A stretch of DNA of 64,000 nucleotides. Origin: Flavilitoribacter nigricans DSM 23189 = NBRC 102662. GTDB lineage: Bacteria; Bacteroidota; Bacteroidia; Chitinophagales; Saprospiraceae. Positions within the stretch are counted from its first letter, which is position 1. Every line of letters begins with the position of its first letter. The position numbers and the translations under genes are program-made. The stretch is taken from positions 62,001 to 126,000 of the forward strand of contig NZ_PDUD01000023.1 in assembly GCF_002646595.1 (NCBI RefSeq). Reading direction: 5' to 3'. This document shows positions 17,882 through 25,916 of the stretch, piece after piece. A model generated the notes under the pieces. The model worked only from the letters and a program-made list of their open reading frames with translations, ran no database searches and had not been told where the DNA came from.

Positions 17882-18799
17882 TTACTGATTATCCATTCGT
17901 ACGTATTGCAGCGCATCCGGCAGATACCGGTAGTAGGTAGTGCGGGGTTCGGCTACTTCTTCCGGCTGACCGCTCAGCACGGTGGTATACTCGTAGAGCG
18001 CCAGATCCGTGGGTAAATAAGGATCCTGGTTGGGGTGTTGGTACAGTTCGCCTTTGCGTTCGTAGAGATAGGGCGTGTCTTCCCCACCGTTGCTTTCGTA
18101 ACGCTCCACCTGCAGAATGGGACGGAAGTCGTCCAGATCGTATATGGTGGTGCTGTCCAGCGTGAGTCCTCCGCGGGTATAGGCGGTCGAGAAAAGCAAG
18201 GCCTGGCTGGGGCCCAGATCGATCAGACTGATCTGATCGCCGATGGCGCCGTAAGCGCCGAATTTGAACAGGGCCCGTTCCGATCCGCGAATAACGATGG
18301 TGGCGGGATCGGCGTTTTGAGCCCGAAAGCGGATATAACCGATGTAGGGCGCGCAGGTCCGGCAATCGTTATCCTGAAAGTTGCTGGCGAGTAAAGCGAT
18401 ATTTTCGGTAGCTCCGGTTGAATCCGTCCGGAGAGTCTGAATGCATTCGATGTAGGTTTCCCAGGGGCCCGCAAACTGGCGGGCAAACAGCGTGTCGATC
18501 TGCGGATTGGGTGTCCAGATCGCTTCCTGGAAACGATTGAGACTATCGAGGCGAAAATATTGTTGGAGAAGAGCGGTAGCCAGGGTCTCGTTCTGGTCGG
18601 ATAGTTTGAGCGGGCAGTTGTTTTCGGTCAGGAGCGTATAATTGGGCACCGGGGAAGCCAGATTGGTCGCAAGTTCGCCCGGATTGGATACATCGGTGCG
18701 GTTGGCGCAGTATTTCGCAATGGCGAAAACCCAGGCCAATGCAAGGAAGATCAGAACCAAAGTCAGCGGATTGGTCCAAAGCGAGGAAGATTTACTCAT
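17882..18799 (-). CDS. membrane-anchored protein of unknown function
   Basis: About 305 aa from the ATG at 18799 (MSKSSSLW); an upstream Met at 18847 is in frame but puts 16 extra residues before the membrane helix. One N-terminal transmembrane segment (PLTLVLIFLALAWVFAIAKY) is followed by a soluble, presumably periplasmic region. That region has CRTCAPYIGYIRFR and a series of short beta-type segments with YDLDDFRPILQVERYESN. No family was recognised. The Cys pair near residue 160 could bind a metal or form a disulfide. It diverges from the NUDIX gene. Confidence 0.75.
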   Translation of the reverse strand: MSKSSSLWTNPLTLVLIFLALAWVFAIAKYCANRTDVSNPGELATNLASPVPNYTLLTENNCPLKLSDQNETLATALLQQYFRLDSLNRFQEAIWTPNPQIDTLFARQFAGPWETYIECIQTLRTDSTGATENIALLASNFQDNDCRTCAPYIGYIRFRAQNADPATIVIRGSERALFKFGAYGAIGDQISLIDLGPSQALLFSTAYTRGGLTLDSTTIYDLDDFRPILQVERYESNGGEDTPYLYERKGELYQHPNQDPYLPTDLALYEYTTVLSGQPEEVAEPRTTYYRYLPDALQYVRMDNQ

Positions 18800-18907
18800 A
18801 ATAGGGTTTTTAGGTGAAGCGGATAGTGTTTGCCGGATTCCTGTCAATCTCTTCTCAACAAAGTAAAGGGATTGACCGCAGAGAATGGTAATTGAACAGG
18901 ATTTTTT

Positions 18908-18915
18908 TATTTTTG
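18908..18915 (+). promoter_or_regulatory. candidate -7 element of the NUDIX gene
   Basis: TATTTTTG fits TAnnTTTG, 97 bases upstream of the NUDIX ATG at 19013. It lies in a T-rich run, so the match is weaker evidence than at other genes. Confidence 0.35.
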
Positions 18916-19012
18916 GCTGCGAAACAACTCCACTCCGGTTTTTATCTTCTAGCTCTAGCCAAAGATCATAGTGTCACTCATTCGCACAATTTGTGCAATT
19001 AAAAAAAAATTT

Positions 19013-19555
19013 ATGGCTACAACTGATAAAAAATGGAAACGCCTAAGCTCAGAAGTTGGACCCGACCTGAAACTCTTTCGCGCTCGCTGGGATGAAATGC
19101 AAAACCCCCGGAATGAGAAAAGCCAGAAAATGATCATCCTGCAATCCAAGGATGCCGTTAATGTGGTGGCCGTCAGTCCGCAGAAAACCATTGTCTTCGT
19201 TCGTCAGTACCGTTTCGGCATCGAAGATTTCACGCTGGAACTGCCGGGAGGTTTGCTCAACCACGACGAAGAGGTGATCCCCGCCGCCAAGCGGGAACTG
19301 CGGGAAGAGACCGGTTATGTCTCCGAAAACTGGGAGGAACTGGGTAAGGTCGCTTCCAATCCGGTCTTTATGGATTCCTACATTTTCCACTATCTCGCCG
19401 AAAACGCCAACGCCAAATTCGAACTGGCGCTCGACGACGGTGAGGATGTCGAGATTGTTGAGATCCCGATCGAAGAAGTGAAAAAAATGCTGAATGCCGG
19501 AACATTCCAGCATCCGCATACGATCAGCGCCCTGGTTTTGTACTTTGCCCGCTGA
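19013..19555 (+). CDS. NUDIX hydrolase (ADP-ribose pyrophosphatase-like)
   Basis: 180 aa enzyme that hydrolyses a nucleoside diphosphate linked to another group. The Nudix box is complete: GLLNHDEEVIPAAKRELREE followed by TGY. The preceding NVVAVSPQKTIVFVRQYRFG and ELPGG match the ADP-ribose/ADP-sugar pyrophosphatase subgroup. The ATG at 19013 is chosen over one at 18971 because of the poly-A tract (aattaaaaaaaaattt) just before it and because homologues begin close to this residue. The gene stands alone and is followed by a MITE-like repeat and a strong terminator. Confidence 0.9.
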   Translation: MATTDKKWKRLSSEVGPDLKLFRARWDEMQNPRNEKSQKMIILQSKDAVNVVAVSPQKTIVFVRQYRFGIEDFTLELPGGLLNHDEEVIPAAKRELREETGYVSENWEELGKVASNPVFMDSYIFHYLAENANAKFELALDDGEDVEIVEIPIEEVKKMLNAGTFQHPHTISALVLYFAR

Positions 19556-19643
19556 TCAGTCCGACCGGTAGGATCTTACCCGAAGAACGGATCGGGTGGG
19601 CCCGGGGCTGTGTCCCCACACGGTCCGGTCGCAGATACCCTGA

Positions 19644-19804
19644 GAGACTGTTTGAAAACCTCTCACTGGGTTCCAAAACGCGGCTTTTGCCCCCACTTTG
19701 CACCTATTTTTAACTCCGTAGCTGGGCTATGCAGTGAAAAATAGCTTTCAATTGACGCCAAAATCCGGGTTTTTCTCCGGCAGCAGAAGTTTTCAAACAG
19801 TCTC
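19644..19804. mobile_element. MITE-like element, copy 1
   Basis: 161 bp element without a gene, bounded by perfect inverted repeats GAGACTGTTTGAAAAC and GTTTTCAAACAGTCTC; the arms continue with one mismatch. TGA flanks it on both sides (19641-19643 and 19805-19807), a 3 bp target duplication of TNA form. Inside is a second hairpin, CTATTTTTAACT against AGTGAAAAATAG. A close copy lies at 23443-23624. The ends and TNA duplication suggest mobilisation by an IS5-family transposase in trans (inference). Confidence 0.85.
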
Positions 19805-19823
19805 TGAAGGAATACAAAAAATT

Positions 19824-19864
19824 AGAGCGTAGAAGGATATCAATCGCTGGTCCTTCTACGCTCT
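19824..19864. terminator. bidirectional Rho-independent terminator
   Basis: Perfect 14-base arms AGAGCGTAGAAGGA and TCCTTCTACGCTCT with a 13-base loop. TGCTTTTT follows on the plus strand and AATTTTTTG on the minus strand, so it can end both the NUDIX transcript and the DMT transporter transcript. Confidence 0.88.
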
Positions 19865-19907
19865 TGCTTTTTCAGGGAAAACCGACAGCCGTCTTAACAC
19901 AATAGTA

Positions 19908-20852
19908 TCAGCGCCGGTGTTTCCGAAAGCTGATCCAGAAAACGCCGGCGATCACCAGCGTTGCCCCCACCCACTGCCAGGTTCCCAGGCGTTCACCCAG
20001 AAAGATATAGGCGAGGATGATCGTCGAAATAGGACCGACGCTACCGATAATGGCGGCATTTCCCGCTCCGATGAGGCGGATACCTTCGGAGATCATAAAG
20101 GCCGGCAGCACCGTCGATAATACGGCCATCACGATACTGAGCTGGTAAACTTCCGGCGCAAAATGGAACAGGCGCCACTGGTACAACAATCCGTGGTGGA
20201 TCAATACCCCGAAGCAGGCCGACATCATGGCGTAGGACGTAAACCGCAGGGTGCCTACCTTAGGCAGCAATTTACCGCTGCCGATCAGATAGCAGGCGTA
20301 GACGAATGCACTCAGGAAGATGAGCCCGCCTCCCAGGAAGAGATCCCGCTTTTCGTTTAACTCAATCCCCCCGATAAAAGCCAGGGCTACGCCCACATAA
20401 GTGAGGGTCAGAGCAATATACTGATCGCGCTGGATGGGCTGCCGGAGAAAAACGGCCGAAAGGATCAGGACCATCGTGGGATAGACAAACAGAATCAGGC
20501 GTTCCAGACTGGCGCCAATGTACTGCAGGCCCAGGAAATCCAACATACTGGCTAGGTAATAACCCAAAATACCCAGCAAGACGATGTACAACCATTCCCG
20601 GCGGGTGGGTTCGGTGTAGGCGGATTGTTTTTTGCGCAGGGACCACCAGGCCAGAATGAGAAAGAGCGGCATGGAAAATACCATCCGCAGCGTAAGTAGT
20701 GAAATGCTGTCAATATTGTACTGGTAGGCCAATTTGATGAATACCGCTTTGGCCGAAAAGCAGAGCGCGCCGGTAAATACCAGCGCGGCGGCAATGAGTT
20801 GTTGTCTGCGGCTGACGATCGGGTCCTGGTGGGTGCTCGTGTTAGAATTCAT
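19908..20852 (-). CDS. DMT-superfamily (EamA) transporter
   Basis: About 314 aa inner-membrane protein with ten predicted transmembrane helices in two EamA halves (about 15-150 and 165-300). The second half has the conserved end GAGNAAIIGSVGPISTIILAYIFLGERL. Substrate is unknown; metabolite or amino-acid export is typical of the family. The start chosen is the ATG at 20852 (MNSNTSTHQD) rather than 20870. A TACCTTTG element sits only 4 bases upstream of 20852, so the transcript is probably nearly leaderless, and the longer form would start before the promoter. Confidence 0.88.
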   Translation of the reverse strand: MNSNTSTHQDPIVSRRQQLIAAALVFTGALCFSAKAVFIKLAYQYNIDSISLLTLRMVFSMPLFLILAWWSLRKKQSAYTEPTRREWLYIVLLGILGYYLASMLDFLGLQYIGASLERLILFVYPTMVLILSAVFLRQPIQRDQYIALTLTYVGVALAFIGGIELNEKRDLFLGGGLIFLSAFVYACYLIGSGKLLPKVGTLRFTSYAMMSACFGVLIHHGLLYQWRLFHFAPEVYQLSIVMAVLSTVLPAFMISEGIRLIGAGNAAIIGSVGPISTIILAYIFLGERLGTWQWVGATLVIAGVFWISFRKHRR

Positions 20853-20856
20853 GGGG

Positions 20857-20864
20857 CAAAGGTA
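20857..20864 (-). promoter_or_regulatory. -7 element of the DMT transporter gene
   Basis: TACCTTTG on the minus strand, exact TAnnTTTG, 4 bases before the ATG at 20852. Transcription starting about 6 bases past the element would begin at or within the start codon, giving a leaderless message. Confidence 0.5.
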
Positions 20865-20904
20865 GAGCACCCGTGCTTACGCCGCTCTTTAAAAAGCGGC
20901 AGAA

Positions 20905-22167
20905 TTACGATTTCCTAAAGCCAGCTTCCTGCTCCTGCAGGCGGGTGACCAGATTGCCCACGGTGAGCCCCTGGACGATAATGGAAAAGACCACGATGAT
21001 GTAGGTGATGGTCAGGATCAGGTCCCGGGGCATGTCGCTGGTCAGAGACAGCGCCAGGGCAATGGATATTCCACCCCGTAATCCACCCCAGGTCATGATG
21101 AGGTTCGTTTTGGGGACGAAGCCCAGGCGTTTGCTGAACAGCGCGACCGGCGGGGCCAGAGCAACATAGCGACTGAGCAGAACGATCGGAATGGCCAGAA
21201 TACCCGCCAGTACGTAGTTTCCTTCAAAGTTCATAACTACAATCTCCAACCCGATCAATACGAATAACACGGCATTGAAGAGCAGGTCCATCAGTTCCCA
21301 GAACTTGTCGACGTAGGTCTCGGTAATATCGGACATCGTGGAGGTACGAAAACGTTCATTGCCCACCAGCAGGCCGGCTACGACCATCGCCAGCGGCGCG
21401 GATACGTGCAAATAACTGGCCGCCACCGTGCCGCCCATTACGGCGGCCAGGGTGATCATGACTTCTACCTCGTAATCGTCAATGCGTTTCATCAGTTGGT
21501 AGGCGCCGTATCCCAGTCCCAGACCGAGCAGGATGCCGCCCCCTACTTCTTCCAGAAAAAGCAGCCCTACTTCCGAAAATTCAATGGTGCCGAGACCGGC
21601 CTGGGCGAGCTGAAAGATGGTCAGGAAAACAACCACTCCGATACCGTCGTTAAACAGGCTTTCCCCCACGATCTTGGTCTCCAGCTTTTTGGGTACCCCG
21701 GCTTTTTTCAGGATCCCGAGGACCGCAATCGGGTCGGTAGGGGAGATGAGCGCCCCGAACAAGAGACAGTAGATAAACTCTATCGGCATGCCCACAATGA
21801 TCAGCATAAAGTAGGTAGCTCCCGCGATGAGAAATGTGGACGTGATCACGCCCAGGGTGGCAAACAGGATGATCGGCCAGCGCTGGGCCCGCAACTCGGC
21901 GAAATCTACGTGCAGGGAGCCGGCAAAGAGCAAAAAGCTGAGCATTCCCTCTAGCAATACTGAAGGAAAGTCGATGGAACTCACCAGCATACGTTCCCAC
22001 TCCAATAGTCCCGGACTGATCTGCCCGGCCAGGAGTACCAGAAAGGAAAAGACGATGGAAATGATCATCAGGCCGATGGTTACCGGCAGTTTCAGAAAGC
22101 GAACGTTGATGTAGCCGAAAATGGCCGACAGCACGATGAGAATAGTCAGAATGGTAAATAGATCCAT
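20905..22167 (-). CDS. Na+/H+ antiporter, CPA1 family
   Basis: About 420 aa inner-membrane antiporter with 12-13 predicted helices. Family motifs include LLFAGSLHVDFAEL, SPTDPIAVLGILK, the ion-binding Asn-Asp in GESLFNDGIGVVVFL and WGGLRGGISIALALSL near the C-terminus. The ATG at 22167 (MDLFTILTILIV) is chosen over 22212, which would add a polar stretch before the first helix. It lacks the long C-terminal TrkA-type regulatory domain found in some family members, ending soon after the last helix. Ion choice (Na+ or K+) cannot be told from sequence. Confidence 0.9.
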   Translation of the reverse strand: MDLFTILTILIVLSAIFGYINVRFLKLPVTIGLMIISIVFSFLVLLAGQISPGLLEWERMLVSSIDFPSVLLEGMLSFLLFAGSLHVDFAELRAQRWPIILFATLGVITSTFLIAGATYFMLIIVGMPIEFIYCLLFGALISPTDPIAVLGILKKAGVPKKLETKIVGESLFNDGIGVVVFLTIFQLAQAGLGTIEFSEVGLLFLEEVGGGILLGLGLGYGAYQLMKRIDDYEVEVMITLAAVMGGTVAASYLHVSAPLAMVVAGLLVGNERFRTSTMSDITETYVDKFWELMDLLFNAVLFVLIGLEIVVMNFEGNYVLAGILAIPIVLLSRYVALAPPVALFSKRLGFVPKTNLIMTWGGLRGGISIALALSLTSDMPRDLILTITYIIVVFSIIVQGLTVGNLVTRLQEQEAGFRKS

Positions 22168-22358
22168 AGCTGGTGTTGTGTGGGTTGCTTGGTTTGGGGC
22201 GTAAAAATACACAAAGGAGCGGGCTATCGGATATTTAGTGCCGGTTTTCGTGTCTGGCGGCTGGTTTCAGAGCACAGCTAACAATTTCTACTGTCTATCT
22301 TTTGACATTGATAAGCACAAAAAATATCGCCGGTATTTCCAGAATCAGTGGCAATTTT

Positions 22359-22366
22359 TATATTTG
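22359..22366 (+). promoter_or_regulatory. -7 element of the MarR-GNAT gene
   Basis: TATATTTG, exact TAnnTTTG, with a TTTC 19 bases before it in the -33 place. It lies 36 bases before the ATG at 22403 and directly abuts an inverted repeat. Confidence 0.65.
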
Positions 22367-22380
22367 CGTAAGCACTTACG
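22367..22380. promoter_or_regulatory. candidate autoregulatory operator
   Basis: CGTAAG-CA-CTTACG, perfect 6-base arms with a 2-base spacer, placed right after the -7 element at the expected transcription start. The downstream gene encodes a MarR-type regulator, and this family commonly represses its own promoter from such sites, so autoregulation is inferred. Confidence 0.5.
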
Positions 22381-22402
22381 TAATCTATTTAATAATTCGT
22401 TT

Positions 22403-23347
22403 ATGGATTTTTTTGAACAGACAGGCGTGATGGCCCTCGGTAGTCGCTTACGGCAGTTGAGTGACCGCATCACCAAAGATTCCGCCAAGACCTACCAGCT
22501 GCAGGGTTTGGAATTCGAGCCGCGCTGGTTTCCGGTATTTTTTGTGCTGTCCCGCGAGGGAGCCACACCGGTTTCGGTCCTGGCGGAGAAGATCGGTCAG
22601 TCGCACCCATCCGTCAGCCAGATCTCCCGGCAGATGAAAAAGCAGGGACTGATCCGAAAACGGCCCTCCGAATCCGACGGTCGCCAGAGTGTACTGGAAC
22701 TAACCGAAAAGGGGCACCAATTGCTGGAACCGATGGAAGAACTCTACCGTCACGTGGAAAGCGGGGTGGTGGACCTGCTGGCGGAAACGGATCACCACAT
22801 CTGGCAGGCGATCAATGATCTTGAAAAGGCACTGGACCGCAAGGATCTGTTCACCCGGGTGCGCGACATCAAAAGGGAGTTCGACGCCGGGCAGGTGGCC
22901 ATCGTTCCCTTTACCTCTCAATACCGCGACGATTTCCGGAACATCAACATCCAGTGGATCGAGACTTATTTCAAAATGGAGAAAGAAGACTACAAAGTGC
23001 TGGATGATCCGGAAAATTATATTCTCCAGCCGGGAGGGGCCATTCTGATGGGTCTGTATAAAGGCCAGGCCGTCGGTACCTGCGCGCTCGTCCGGCGTGG
23101 AGCAGACACCTTCGAGCTGGCTAAAATGGGCGTGCTGCCCGTGGCCAGGGGAAAACAGATCGGCTGGCAACTGGGGCTGGCTGCCATCGAGAAAGCCCGT
23201 GAACTCGGTGCCCGCCGAGTCTATCTGGAAAGCAATACCTCCCTGACGCCGGCGCTAAAATTATATTACAAACTCGGGTTCCAGCGAATCATTGGTGCTC
23301 CTTCTCCGTATGAAAGGTCTGATATCCAGATGGAGTTGTTCCTGTAA
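22403..23347 (+). CDS. MarR-type regulator fused to a GNAT acetyltransferase
   Basis: About 314 aa bifunctional protein. The N-terminal winged helix (about 1-150) has the MarR recognition region LAEKIGQSHPSVSQISRQMK and the wing RPSESDGRQSVLELTEKG. The C-terminal GNAT domain (about 165-314) has the acetyl-CoA loop VLPVARGKQIGWQLG and ends LKLYYKLGFQRI. MarR-GNAT fusions are known in many bacteria, but the acetyl acceptor is generally unknown. The open frame runs back to 22238, but the ATG at 22403 (MDFFEQTG) is preceded by a promoter and palindrome, which fixes the start. Confidence 0.9.
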   Translation: MDFFEQTGVMALGSRLRQLSDRITKDSAKTYQLQGLEFEPRWFPVFFVLSREGATPVSVLAEKIGQSHPSVSQISRQMKKQGLIRKRPSESDGRQSVLELTEKGHQLLEPMEELYRHVESGVVDLLAETDHHIWQAINDLEKALDRKDLFTRVRDIKREFDAGQVAIVPFTSQYRDDFRNINIQWIETYFKMEKEDYKVLDDPENYILQPGGAILMGLYKGQAVGTCALVRRGADTFELAKMGVLPVARGKQIGWQLGLAAIEKARELGARRVYLESNTSLTPALKLYYKLGFQRIIGAPSPYERSDIQMELFL

Positions 23348-23442
23348 GTGAAAAATGTCCGGTAGGGTGTGGAAAAATACGGGAAGTTGCCTAACTTGTT
23401 GGGATCGTAGTTGTTTAGTTTAACAAGTCTCAGGCGCTACTA

Positions 23443-23624
23443 GAGACTGTTTGAAAACCTCTCACTGGGTTGCCCATACGGGCCCGTACCGGGCAAAACG
23501 CGGCTTTTGCCGCCACTTTGCACCTATTTTTAACTCCGTAGCTGGGCTATGCAGTTAAAAATAGCTTTCAATTGACACCAAAATCCGGGTTTTTCTCCGG
23601 CAGCAGAAGTTTTCAGACAGTCTC
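23443..23624. mobile_element. MITE-like element, copy 2
   Basis: 182 bp, same ends as the copy at 19644-19804 (GAGACTGTTTGAAAAC on the left; GTTTTCAGACAGTCTC, one change, on the right). Most of the interior is the same, including the inner hairpin CTATTTTTAACT/AGTTAAAAATAG, which is perfect here. It carries 21 extra bases at about 23471-23493 that form a near-palindrome around TACGGGCCCGTA. The flanks are CTA and TTA, a slightly decayed TNA duplication. Confidence 0.82.
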
Positions 23625-23889
23625 TTAAAATTTAGCTGCTGAACTTAGTTTCGGGAAATATTTTCGTTCAGGTAAGACCCAAAACCGGAATCTGGCCATG
23701 GCCTTATGAGGTTTTTGGGAACGAAATGGGATGGAAAAAGAAGCATGGAAAAGTCTGAGTGTTAAGCTAAAACAGCTTCTTAAATGTTAAAATCAGAATA
23801 ATTTCCCGGTGCAGGCAGCGTTATTGGTATCAACTGCATCTTTTTGTTAAACCCACGCTCGTTAAATTCAGCGTGCGCAAACATTGGTT
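23625..23889. other. intergenic region before the ECF sigma gene
   Basis: 265 bases that, with the MITE, fill the gap after the MarR-GNAT gene. The only structures seen are a small hairpin CACGCT/AGCGTG (23854-23875) directly before the sigma start and TTAAG/CTTcTTAA around 23762. No TAnnTTTG element was found, which would fit a promoter read by the ECF sigma itself. Confidence 0.4.
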
Positions 23890-24426
23890 GTGACGGAGCA
23901 TGAACTGATTCAGGGTTGTGTGCGGGAAGACCGCCACTGCCAGCAAGAAGTCTTCCGCTTGTATGCCGGAAAGATGATGGCCGTCTGTTTGCGTTATGCA
24001 CGCCACCGCATGGAGGCAGAAGATATTCTGCAAGATTCCTTTATCAAAGTTTTCGATCATATTCATCGCTTTGAAAACAAAGGCTCCTTTGAAGGCTGGA
24101 TCCGTCGTATTGTGGTCAACACCGCACTGAAGTTTTACAGCCGGAAGAAAATAATGAACGAGCAGATTGGGGTAGAGCATGTACCCGAAGTAGCCGTGGA
24201 ACCGGAAGCGTACCAGTTTTTTGATGAAGCCGAACTTCTGGGTTTCATCTCGGAACTACCGGATGGTTACCGACTGGTATTTAACCTTTACGCCATAGAA
24301 GGATACAATCACAAAGAAATTGCCGAGATGCTGGGGATCCAGGAAAGCACATCGCGCTCACAATTAGTAAAAGCGCGAAAGATGCTGCAAGCCAGGGTCA
24401 CCGCCGCACAAAAAATTGCGGTATGA
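23890..24426 (+). CDS. ECF-type RNA polymerase sigma factor
   Basis: About 178 aa sigma-70 family regulator of extracytoplasmic stress type. Region 2 (about 20-90) has YAGKMMAVCLRYARHRMEAEDILQDSFIKVF, shown here only as its pattern of YAGKM, RYARH and EDILQDSF. Region 4 (about 115-165) has LPDGYRLVFNLYAIEGYNHK and EIAEMLGIQESTSRSQL. The start is taken as GTG at 23890 (MTEHELIQGC); a TTG at 23884 is in frame. The next gene overlaps by 4 bases (ATGA), so sigma and partner are translationally coupled. Confidence 0.9.
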   Translation: MTEHELIQGCVREDRHCQQEVFRLYAGKMMAVCLRYARHRMEAEDILQDSFIKVFDHIHRFENKGSFEGWIRRIVVNTALKFYSRKKIMNEQIGVEHVPEVAVEPEAYQFFDEAELLGFISELPDGYRLVFNLYAIEGYNHKEIAEMLGIQESTSRSQLVKARKMLQARVTAAQKIAV

Positions 24427-25805
24427 AAAATGACAAACATCCCATTGATGACCTTTTTCAACGCGGTTTGAATCAACACGCCGTTCCTCCTCCTATGCAT
24501 GTATGGGAACGGATTGAGGAAAGCCGCGGTCGCAGCCATCGCCACAAGCTGGTGTTTATGCGACAGAAGTTCACCATCATTTCCAGTGCTGCCGCCGTAT
24601 TACTGCTGGGCGTATGGCTGGGCTGGTCCGAAACGCCGGCTCTGGGGAGTTTCCCACTGGCCGGTAACCACGGCGCTTTTGCCCAGGACCTGAACGGTCA
24701 CGCCCTTACCGATCAGCCGCTGGAACTACTCGCCCAACAGGCCGGTATCCTGCCGGATGTCGGAGCGATCATCCAGAAAAAACAGACTGCTCCCAAGCCG
24801 GTGGCCATTGCCGAAGTGCCCGCTGCGCCAATCACCACGGCTCCTGCTTCCTACTCTTTAGCCATCAAAGGCGCCGTTCCTGCTGAGAACACGATAGCAT
24901 CCATTACCCAAAAAGAAACTACCGCCGCTTCCGAAGCACCGGTAAGCCCGGCACCCGTCAGACAAAGTGTAGCCCTCCCGGCTGCCCTTGATCAGTCGGA
25001 AAAAGACGGCGGAAAATATATACCTACTTACCTCAATACCATCGCCGCTACGCCCATTCCGATCCCCGAGACCGGTTGTGCGCGTTTCAGCGAAGGCCGC
25101 CCGGCTATTTTTCTGGCCGTTACCGCAGGACCGAGTTTGCTGAACCGGACGTTCTCGTCCAAATCCGATGAGTATCTGGATTACGCCAACCAGCGGTCCA
25201 CCACGGAAACGCCCCAGTTATCCTACGGGGCTACCGCCCGGCTGTCCATCGTATTCCCCTGGGGAGGCGCTATTCGCAGTGGGGTAGGGTATACGCAGTT
25301 TAACGAACGCATGGTCTACCGGAACTCCAAAGTCCGGCAAACCACCATTACCGATATTTACGGACCGAACGGTGAAGTGATCGGTTCGGATACCACCTAT
25401 CTCTACGAGGATACGGTACTCAAATACGGCAACCGCCACCGCATGATCGATATTCCTTTCCAATTAGGATACGAAGTGCGCTACAATAAGGTCACCCTGG
25501 CGGCTAATGCCGGTGTCAACCTCAACGTGGCCTATTCCGGTGAGGGTAGCTATCTGGGCCCGCGCGATCTGTTGCCGACCCGCTTCGACAACGATGATAC
25601 CGCGCTGGAACCGGTTTATAAGACCAAGGTCGGATTGAGCTGGCAGGCCAGTCTCGGTCTGCATTACCAGCTGAACGACCGGTTGGATCTGATGGCGGAA
25701 CCCTATCTGCGGTATTATCCGGAATCTTTCACCCGGAGTGACTATCCCCTCAGCCAGAAATACCTGGTGGGTGGTGTAGGCCTGGGACTGCGGGTACTGT
25801 TGTAA
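24423..25805 (+). CDS. anti-sigma-like membrane protein with C-terminal beta-barrel domain
   Basis: 460 aa protein coupled to the ECF sigma gene. The first about 45 residues are polar (DDLFQRGLNQHAVPPPMHVWERI, a pattern common in Bacteroidota sigma partners). One transmembrane segment follows (about 52-68, ISSAAAVLLLGVWLGW). After a 140-residue Ala/Pro/Thr linker come about 240 residues of alternating beta strands typical of PorT/OmpA-like outer membrane barrels, ending in LGLRVLL. An inner-membrane helix plus an outer-membrane barrel joined by a linker would span the periplasm. Signalling to the sigma factor is inferred from the overlap. Confidence 0.78.
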   Translation: MKNDKHPIDDLFQRGLNQHAVPPPMHVWERIEESRGRSHRHKLVFMRQKFTIISSAAAVLLLGVWLGWSETPALGSFPLAGNHGAFAQDLNGHALTDQPLELLAQQAGILPDVGAIIQKKQTAPKPVAIAEVPAAPITTAPASYSLAIKGAVPAENTIASITQKETTAASEAPVSPAPVRQSVALPAALDQSEKDGGKYIPTYLNTIAATPIPIPETGCARFSEGRPAIFLAVTAGPSLLNRTFSSKSDEYLDYANQRSTTETPQLSYGATARLSIVFPWGGAIRSGVGYTQFNERMVYRNSKVRQTTITDIYGPNGEVIGSDTTYLYEDTVLKYGNRHRMIDIPFQLGYEVRYNKVTLAANAGVNLNVAYSGEGSYLGPRDLLPTRFDNDDTALEPVYKTKVGLSWQASLGLHYQLNDRLDLMAEPYLRYYPESFTRSDYPLSQKYLVGGVGLGLRVLL

Positions 25806-25916
25806 TCAGCAATCTTAAAATAAAAGGTAATATTTTACGATTGGGCCAGCTTAATAAGTTGGGCACTGTAGGCTATAATTGCCGCTTATCTTAGCATCTT
25901 TCTCTAGTATTTCTGC

